Below, piece by piece: positions 24,561 to 30,468 of a stretch of DNA of 30,468 nt (within the stretch, counting starts at the first letter, position 1; each line of letters starts with the position of its first letter). A model generated the notes under the pieces. The model did not search any database. It was not told the origin of the DNA and saw only the letters and a program-made list of their open reading frames with translations. The position numbers and the translations under genes are program-made. The stretch is taken from NCBI GenBank assembly GCA_002494015.1, contig DLAR01000011.1, forward strand, positions 1-30,468, written 5' to 3'. The DNA is from Porphyromonadaceae bacterium UBA7042 (GTDB lineage: Bacteria > Bacteroidota > Bacteroidia > Bacteroidales > Muribaculaceae).

Positions 24561-26164
24561 CCGCCCGCATCGCCTGTGCCATCGTTGCCTCGATGGTATC
24601 GATAGGCCTTACTGCCGCGACAACGGCCCCGGGACATCTGTCCAAGAGGCCCACGCTCGTAGTAGGGATATTTGTCGAGGGTCTTCAAGGCGACTATCTT
24701 GACCTGCTGCGCGACTGTTTTGGCAACGACGGGTTCAAACGCCTCATGGACAAGGGCGTGACTATCGAGAATGTCGATTTCGGTCCGGGAATCGATGCCA
24801 CGGCAGCCACGGCAATGCTTATCTCGGGCGCGGCCCCGTCGGTCAACGGCATTCCTGCCGCCCGCGTTTACAACGTTGAAAAAAAGATTGACCATCCCAT
24901 CCTGCTCAACCCGGCCAATATCGGGAATTTTACCGACGCGACCTATACGCCTGACCCGATTCTTGTCTCCACACTGAGCGACGAGGTCAGAATAGCCGAC
25001 GGCGGACTCGGGGCGGTTCATGCCATCGCTCCTGACGCGCAGATGGCCATCATTCTTGCCGGACATGCCGGAAACAGCGCATTCTGGATAAATGATGTGA
25101 CCGGCAAGTGGTCGACATCGACATTTTACCGAGACACGCCCCAAGCAGTGTCCAAGCGCAATCACATCAACACTCTCCCCAACCGTCTTGACACCCTCGG
25201 ATGGATGCCGTCGATTCCGCTCGACCGTTATCCTGACCTTCCCGAATACAAAAAAATATACCCATTCCGTCATTCATTCCCGTCCAAAGACCCCAACAGG
25301 TACCGCGCGTTCAAGGTTTCGGCTCCCGCCAACCGCGAGGTGACCTCGATGGCGGCCGATTATATCTCGATGATGGGACTCGGCACGCGCGACGTGACCG
25401 ACATGCTCAATCTCAGCTACACGGTCGCGCCCTACCCCTACGGACGCGATGCCGACACCCGGATTGAGACAATGGACGCCTATCTGCGCCTAGATGCCGA
25501 CCTTGCCAACCTGTTCAAGGCTATCGAGAGCGGCCCGGGAATGGAAAACACCCTTGTATTCGTAGCCGGAACCCCCATCCCGACTGACAGCAAGCGCGAG
25601 GAAGACCGCTGGCACATACCCTACGGCACATTCTCGCCACGCCGCGCCATCTCGCTGCTCAACATGTATCTGATTGCCCTGCACGGCAACGGGGACTATG
25701 TGACCGGGTTCCATAACGGCTATCTCTACCTCAACAACACCCTTCTGAAAGACCGCGACCTCGATCAGGCAGCCATTCGTGCCGAGGCCGCTAAATTTCT
25801 AACCCGCATGAGCGGCGTGTCACAGGTGTTTACCATTGACGACATCCTGTCGAGCCGAGCCGGCGACAACGGGTATGCCTTGCGCCGCAACACCTCCCTC
25901 AATCATGCCGGAGACCTGCTCATTCTCGTCAATCCGGGATGGGAAATCACCGACCGTGAAGACGACGACGAGGCAGACCAGACGAGAGGCCCGGTCGTGC
26001 GCAACGTGATTACAACCTCTCCCGTATATATCCTATCCCCTTCGGTCGATGCCCGCACCATCGACACCCCTGTCGATGCCCGCTCAATCGCCCCGACAGT
26101 CGCCCGCTTGCTGCGCATCCGTTCTCCCAATGCAGCATCGGTAGCCCCGCTGAGGCTCAAATAA
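24536..26164 (+). CDS. PafA-like alkaline phosphatase homologue, probably inactive
   Basis: This 542-residue exported protein (MVKKTSPITARIACAIVASM signal region) has the fold landmarks of PafA-type alkaline phosphatases: LVVGIFVEGLQGDYLDLL, APSVNGI, GKWSTSTFY, DAYLRLDADLA, HIPYGTFSPRRA, LVNPGW and SIAPTVARLLRIRSPNA. The catalytic residues do not match. The first metal Asp is Glu48; the TGPGHA nucleophile region reads DATAATA (87-93); the DxxxH metal pair is replaced by PYPYG; the ADHG pair reads AGTP (344-347); and the late THG histidine is an Arg in TRGP. I infer a pseudoenzyme with a structural or binding role in the periplasm. It starts inside the end of the DUF4105 gene, so the two are probably coupled. 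Confidence 0.85.
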   Translation: MVKKTSPITARIACAIVASMVSIGLTAATTAPGHLSKRPTLVVGIFVEGLQGDYLDLLRDCFGNDGFKRLMDKGVTIENVDFGPGIDATAATAMLISGAAPSVNGIPAARVYNVEKKIDHPILLNPANIGNFTDATYTPDPILVSTLSDEVRIADGGLGAVHAIAPDAQMAIILAGHAGNSAFWINDVTGKWSTSTFYRDTPQAVSKRNHINTLPNRLDTLGWMPSIPLDRYPDLPEYKKIYPFRHSFPSKDPNRYRAFKVSAPANREVTSMAADYISMMGLGTRDVTDMLNLSYTVAPYPYGRDADTRIETMDAYLRLDADLANLFKAIESGPGMENTLVFVAGTPIPTDSKREEDRWHIPYGTFSPRRAISLLNMYLIALHGNGDYVTGFHNGYLYLNNTLLKDRDLDQAAIRAEAAKFLTRMSGVSQVFTIDDILSSRAGDNGYALRRNTSLNHAGDLLILVNPGWEITDREDDDEADQTRGPVVRNVITTSPVYILSPSVDARTIDTPVDARSIAPTVARLLRIRSPNAASVAPLRLK

Positions 26165-26234
26165 CGATATTTTTCTCCTTTCTCCATTGTGATTATACAT
26201 CAAATTACGAAAAAAATAAAATCAACATAAATCA

Positions 26235-29200
26235 ATGTCATTTCTATCATTTCTAACCAAGGTATTTGGTGACAAGTCGACCCGTGACTTGAAAGAAATC
26301 GAACCCATCGTGAAAAAAATCGAGGCCGAAGGGCCTGCGATGAAGGCGCTTTCCAATGATGAGCTGCGTCAACGCATCACCGATGTCCGCACCTCAATCA
26401 AGGAGGCTGTTTCTCCCTACGAAACCGAAATCGCCGAGCTGAAAGTCAAGGTTGAAGAACTCCCCTTTGACGAGCGTCAGCCACTGTGGGACAAAATCGA
26501 CCAGAACGAGAAAAAAATCCTTGACACAATCGAGAATCTTCTCAATGAAAATCTCCCCATAGTATTTGCAGCCGTGCGCGAGACCGCTGCCCGTTTTGCC
26601 GCCAATGAGACCATCGAAGTCACCGCGACCCAGATGGACCGCGACTTGGCCGCAGCCGGCAAGGACTTCGTATCAATTGACGGCGACAAAGCGATTTACC
26701 GTAACCACTGGATGGCCGGCGGTAATGAAATAAAGTGGGATATGGTTCACTACCGCGTCCAGCTTATCGGCGGTATTGTGCTGCATCAAGGCAAAATCGC
26801 CGAAATGGCGACAGGTGAAGGCAAGACCCTCGTTGCCACACTCCCTGTATTCCTCCGCTCCCTCTCGGGCCGCGGCGTGCATGTCGTGACCGTCAACGAC
26901 TATCTTTCAAAACGAGACTCGGAATGGATGGGGCCCCTCTACATGTTCCACGGTTCAAGCGTTGACTGCATCGACAAGCACCAGCCCAACACCCCTCAAC
27001 GCCGTGCCGCCTACAACTGTGACATCACTTTCGGCACCAACAACGAATTTGGTTTCGACTACCTGCGTGACAACATGGCCATGTCGCCGGGCGACATGGT
27101 TCAGCGCAAGCACTATTACGCTATCGTCGACGAGGTCGACTCGGTGCTTATCGACGATGCCCGTACCCCCCTCATTATCTCAGGCCCTGTTCCGAAGGGA
27201 GACGACCAGCTTTTTGACCAGTACCGATTCAATGTCGAGAAGGTTGTCGAGGCCCAGCGTCGTCTCGTGACCAAGATTCTCGCCGAGGCTAAGACCAAAC
27301 TCGCGAGCGACGACAAAGAGACCAAAAAGGAAGGCGCGCTGCTGCTTTTCCGCGCCTACAAAGGCTTGCCCAAGAACGGCGCGCTCATCAAGTTCCTCTC
27401 GCAGGATGGCATGAAGAACACCCTTCTTGAGACCGAGGGTTATTATCTTCAGGACAACTCGCGCGAGATGCCTGTCGTCACCGACCCCCTCTACTTTGTC
27501 ATCGACGAAAAAAACCGCAGCGTGGAGTTGACCGACAAGGGTATCGACGAGCTGACCGGCAAGAGCGACGACCCGAATTTCTTCGTTCTTCCCGACATAG
27601 CGTCACAGCTTTCCGAGGCTGAGACAATCGCCGATGTCGCCGAGCGACAGAACCGCAAGGACGAGCTCATGCAGGACTATGCCGTGAAAGCCGAGCGTGT
27701 CCACACCGTCACCCAGCTTCTCAAAGCCTACACATTGTTTGAAAAGGATGTGGAATATGTCATCGACGACGGAAAAATCAAAATTGTCGACGAGCAGACA
27801 GGCCGTATCATGGAGGGCCGACGTTACAGCGACGGCCTGCATCAGGCAATCGAGGCCAAGGAAGGAGTCAAAGTCGAGGCCGCCACTCAGACGTTTGCCA
27901 CCATAACCTTGCAGAACTACTTCCGCATGTATCACAAACTGGCCGGTATGACAGGTACAGCCGAGACCGAGGCTGGTGAATTGTGGGACATCTATAAACT
28001 TGACGTGGTGACGATTCCCACCAACAAGCCGGTGGCCCGTATTGACATGAACGACCGTGTCTACAAGACCAAGAAAGAGAAATATGCGGCTGTCATCGAG
28101 GAAATCCAAGACCTTGTCAAGGCCGGGCGCCCCGTCCTTGTCGGAACCACGTCGGTAGAGATTTCAGAGCTTCTCAGCCGTATGCTCACCATGCGCCATA
28201 TCCCCCACAACGTCCTCAATGCCAAGCTGCACCAGAAAGAGGCCGAGATTGTTGCCCATGCGGGTAAAAAGGGTATGGTGACAATCGCCACCAACATGGC
28301 AGGCCGCGGTACCGACATCAAGCTCACCCCCGAGGTGAAAGAGGCCGGAGGTCTCGCCATCATCGGTACCGAACGCCACGAGTCACGCCGTGTCGACCGT
28401 CAGTTGCGCGGTCGTGCGGGCCGTCAGGGCGACCCGGGCTCGTCGGTGTTCTATGTGTCGTTTGAGGACCAGCTCATGCGTCTTTTTGCCACCGACCGCG
28501 TCATGAAGATGCTTGACACCCTCGGACTTGAAGAAGGCGAGCGCATCGAAAGCGGAATGGTGACCAAGGCAATCGGAAACGCGCAGAAACGTGTCGAGGA
28601 AAACAATTTCGGCATCCGCAAGCGTCTTCTCGAATATGACGACGTGATGAACAAACAGCGTACCTACATCTATAACCGACGCCACCACGCACTTCTCGGC
28701 GAGCGCATCGGCATCGATATTGCCAACATGATGTGGGATGTTATCGAAAACTTTGTCAACAACTACGGCCCTGCCGACTATGACGACCTTGCGCTTGAAC
28801 TTTACCGAGTTCTGACCATCGAGGCACCGTTTACCGGCGAGGAATACCGCAATCTCGACAAGGAGGAAGCCATCGAGCGCGTCCACACAGCGGCCCGCGA
28901 GGCATTTGACCGCAAATCGCAGCGCATCATCGAAGTTGCCGAGCCTGTCATCAAGGACTGTGTTGAAAACCGTGGTTTCAAGGGTCGCATCGCTGTCCCG
29001 ATGACCGACGGCAAACGTTTCTTCAACCTCGTGGTCGACATCAACGAGGCTTATGACAGCGGGTGCAAAAGCATCGTAAAGGAATGGCACAAAGCGGTTC
29101 TCCTCGTAACCATCGACGAACTGTGGAAAGAACATCTTCGCGAGCTTGACCAGTTGCGTCAGAGCGTACAGAACGCCTCCTACGAGCAGAAAGACCCCCT

Positions 29201-29612
29201 TGTAATCTACAAGGTAGAATCATTCCATCTCTTTGAGCAGATGCTTAACTCGCTCAATGTAAAAGCGATGTCGACACTCATGCGCGGACAGATTTATGTC
29301 CAGCAGGCACCTGCCGCGTCGGCACCCGCACCGGCAAGCGAGGGTGAAGAAAGCACCGCCGAACCGGCTCCCGCACCCAAACCGGCCCCGAAAGTCGAGC
29401 GAGCAATGCCTGAAAAACGTCAGGACTACTCCAACCTGCGCACATCGCGCGAGAATCTCCCCGGCGAAAACGCACAACGTGCCGCTGCCGCCGGCTCGCA
29501 GGCCCGACAGGCCGCCCAGCCGGCAAAAGCCGGCCCCCGCATCAACCGTAACGACCCTTGTCCTTGCGGTTCAGGTAAAAAATACAAAAACTGCCACGGG
29601 AAAGGACTGTAA
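26235..29612 (+). CDS. secA: Preprotein translocase ATPase SecA
   Basis: This 1125-residue motor drives proteins through SecYEG. Walker A MATGEGKT is at 191-198 and Walker B VDEVDS at 298-303, with RTPLIISGP next. The helicase-like motifs TNMAGRGTDIKL and RESRRVDRQLRGRAGRQGD are present (written here in the RHESRRVD context near residues 710-735). The protein is longer than E. coli SecA, with inserts in the N-terminal part as is usual in Bacteroidetes. The C-terminus has an Ala/Pro-rich linker and an SEC-C zinc site CPCGSGKKYKNCH, which binds SecB or ribosomes in other bacteria. It starts 70 bases after the PafA-like gene; no -7 box was found in the gap, so it may belong to the same transcript. 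Confidence 0.98.
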   Translation: MSFLSFLTKVFGDKSTRDLKEIEPIVKKIEAEGPAMKALSNDELRQRITDVRTSIKEAVSPYETEIAELKVKVEELPFDERQPLWDKIDQNEKKILDTIENLLNENLPIVFAAVRETAARFAANETIEVTATQMDRDLAAAGKDFVSIDGDKAIYRNHWMAGGNEIKWDMVHYRVQLIGGIVLHQGKIAEMATGEGKTLVATLPVFLRSLSGRGVHVVTVNDYLSKRDSEWMGPLYMFHGSSVDCIDKHQPNTPQRRAAYNCDITFGTNNEFGFDYLRDNMAMSPGDMVQRKHYYAIVDEVDSVLIDDARTPLIISGPVPKGDDQLFDQYRFNVEKVVEAQRRLVTKILAEAKTKLASDDKETKKEGALLLFRAYKGLPKNGALIKFLSQDGMKNTLLETEGYYLQDNSREMPVVTDPLYFVIDEKNRSVELTDKGIDELTGKSDDPNFFVLPDIASQLSEAETIADVAERQNRKDELMQDYAVKAERVHTVTQLLKAYTLFEKDVEYVIDDGKIKIVDEQTGRIMEGRRYSDGLHQAIEAKEGVKVEAATQTFATITLQNYFRMYHKLAGMTGTAETEAGELWDIYKLDVVTIPTNKPVARIDMNDRVYKTKKEKYAAVIEEIQDLVKAGRPVLVGTTSVEISELLSRMLTMRHIPHNVLNAKLHQKEAEIVAHAGKKGMVTIATNMAGRGTDIKLTPEVKEAGGLAIIGTERHESRRVDRQLRGRAGRQGDPGSSVFYVSFEDQLMRLFATDRVMKMLDTLGLEEGERIESGMVTKAIGNAQKRVEENNFGIRKRLLEYDDVMNKQRTYIYNRRHHALLGERIGIDIANMMWDVIENFVNNYGPADYDDLALELYRVLTIEAPFTGEEYRNLDKEEAIERVHTAAREAFDRKSQRIIEVAEPVIKDCVENRGFKGRIAVPMTDGKRFFNLVVDINEAYDSGCKSIVKEWHKAVLLVTIDELWKEHLRELDQLRQSVQNASYEQKDPLVIYKVESFHLFEQMLNSLNVKAMSTLMRGQIYVQQAPAASAPAPASEGEESTAEPAPAPKPAPKVERAMPEKRQDYSNLRTSRENLPGENAQRAAAAGSQARQAAQPAKAGPRINRNDPCPCGSGKKYKNCHGKGL

Positions 29613-29623
29613 TCTCACTTAAC

Positions 29624-29662
29624 ACAAAAGGGGTACATATTGCATTTATGTACCCCTTTTGT
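29624..29662 (+). terminator. Intrinsic terminator after secA
   Basis: ACAAAAGGGGTACATA (29624-29639) and TATGTACCCCTTTTGT (29647-29662) form a perfect 16-bp stem with a 7-base loop and a T-rich right arm. The methyltransferase start codon lies 21 bases past it. Confidence 0.88.
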
Positions 29663-29683
29663 TCTTTCCACCATACTTCTTCT

Positions 29684-30451
29684 ATGCCAGAGCTGACCAA
29701 CAATTTACGCAAACTTGTCTATTCGCTTTCCGAAGCCAAGCACCGCCGTGCCGAAAACGCATTCAAGGCCGAGGGCACAAAATGCGTCCTTGATACAATC
29801 GGATATTTCCCGCTGCGTTACCTGATGGCGACACAGTCATGGCTCGACGAGCATCAAACGGAAGTGGGCCATGTACCGCCTGACAGTATTTATTGTGCCA
29901 AACCCAAAGACATGGAACGCATGACGGCACTTTCTACCGCACCGGCCGTCATCGCAGTATATTCCATACCCTCGCCCTGCACAAAGCTCGCCGGAGCAGC
30001 CGACAAGAACCTCGTGCTTGCACTTGACACGATTCAGGACCCGGGCAATCTCGGCACAATCATGAGAGTGGCCGACTGGATGGGCGTAGAGACAATCGTA
30101 TGCTCCCGCGAGACTGTGGATGTATATTCTCCTAAAGTCGTACAGGCCACGATGGGGGCAATCTCGCGCATAAACCTTATTTATGGCAATCTCCCCGAAT
30201 TAATTGCCGAGATTAATGCCCCCGCCGTTTACGGAACTTTTCTCAACGGAGAAAACATCAATACGGCACAGCTTGAAAACCGGGGCATAATCGTCATCGG
30301 CAACGAAGGACGCGGAATCAGCGACGCGGTAGCCTCCCTTGTCAACCGGCGCATCACAATCCCCTCCTATCCGGCCGGGCGCGTCACTTCCGAATCGCTA
30401 AACGCGGCGGTGGCGACCGCGATAACTCTCGCTGCGTTCCGACGCATTTAG
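29684..30451 (+). CDS. SpoU/TrmH-family RNA 2'-O-methyltransferase
   Basis: This 255-residue SPOUT methyltransferase has an N-terminal substrate-binding domain and a C-terminal knotted SAM-binding domain. The family motifs are present: motif 1 LALDTIQDPGNLGTIMRVAD with its conserved Asn and Arg, motif 2 IVIGNEGRGIS, and motif 3 ITIPSYPAGRVTSESLNAAV. It most likely methylates ribose in 23S rRNA or tRNA; the target cannot be fixed from sequence, so no symbol is given. ATG 29684 is preferred to an in-frame ATG at 29648 that lies inside the secA terminator stem. No promoter box was seen between the terminator and the ATG. Confidence 0.92.
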   Translation: MPELTNNLRKLVYSLSEAKHRRAENAFKAEGTKCVLDTIGYFPLRYLMATQSWLDEHQTEVGHVPPDSIYCAKPKDMERMTALSTAPAVIAVYSIPSPCTKLAGAADKNLVLALDTIQDPGNLGTIMRVADWMGVETIVCSRETVDVYSPKVVQATMGAISRINLIYGNLPELIAEINAPAVYGTFLNGENINTAQLENRGIIVIGNEGRGISDAVASLVNRRITIPSYPAGRVTSESLNAAVATAITLAAFRRI

Positions 30452-30468
30452 AGGTTGTTTAATAACAA

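Noticed and set aside
29648..29683. Earlier start for the RNA methyltransferase
   Set aside because: That ATG is inside the stem of the secA terminator, and the domain begins at MPELTNN.
1..30468. CRISPR array, insertion sequence or toxin-antitoxin pair
   Set aside because: No regularly spaced repeats, transposase frames or typical small paired genes were found on either strand.

Overview
The window reads as a chromosomal segment of a gut-type Bacteroidota, most likely order Bacteroidales and probably Muribaculaceae. The evidence is a long SecA with an SEC-C zinc finger, an OstA-like/parvulin/mutL envelope cluster, a BspA-type leucine-rich repeat protein, and upstream TAnnTTTG promoter boxes typical of Bacteroidetes in place of E. 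coli -10 boxes. The family-level placement is inference; no 16S rRNA gene is present.

Layout. (1) 1-1771 is an accessory patch, visibly more AT-rich than the rest. It holds a 15-bp hairpin, a frameshifted remnant resembling the N-terminus of Bacteroidales phage portal-like proteins, and a secreted leucine-rich repeat gene. It abuts a tRNA-Ser(GGA) gene (1921-2008, minus), a common integration target. (2) 2290-7395 is one tightly packed minus-strand operon: pyrK, pyrD, a small unknown protein, two half-size chromate-transporter-family proteins, and folC fused in frame to a HAD phosphatase. (3) 7628-10471 is a secreted two-domain M16 zinc protease with its own promoter and a strong terminator. 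(4) 10635-11072 is an unknown small protein with its own promoter. (5) 11152-14296 on the minus strand carries an L,D-transpeptidase, the RNase P RNA (rnpB), and a Pif1-like helicase with a TPR tail that starts a few bases after rnpB without an ATG. (6) 14441-15919 is guaB, divergent from the L,D-transpeptidase and closed by a terminator. (7) 16035-26164 is a plus-strand envelope-biogenesis cluster: two parvulin-type periplasmic chaperones, an OstA/LptA-like protein, mutL, a DUF4105 membrane protein (possible lipoprotein N-acyltransferase relative), and a PafA-like alkaline phosphatase homologue that appears to have lost its whole active site. (8) secA follows, closed by a perfect 16-bp stem hairpin, then a SpoU/TrmH-family RNA methyltransferase near the right end.

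How the genes fit together: the operon in (2) groups pyrimidine and folate synthesis with small transporters. The cluster in (7)-(8) groups export (SecA), periplasmic folding (parvulins), lipopolysaccharide transport (OstA-like) and possibly lipoprotein maturation. MutL sits in the middle with overlapping start and stop codons, so it is probably expressed with envelope genes.

The window is mostly housekeeping DNA. I did not find a CRISPR array, an intact mobile element or an obvious new defence system. The observations most worth checking are the apparent pseudo-phosphatase, the FolC-HAD fusion, the helicase following rnpB, the hairpin inside the 5' end of the OstA-like gene, and the endonuclease-motif-poor MutL.
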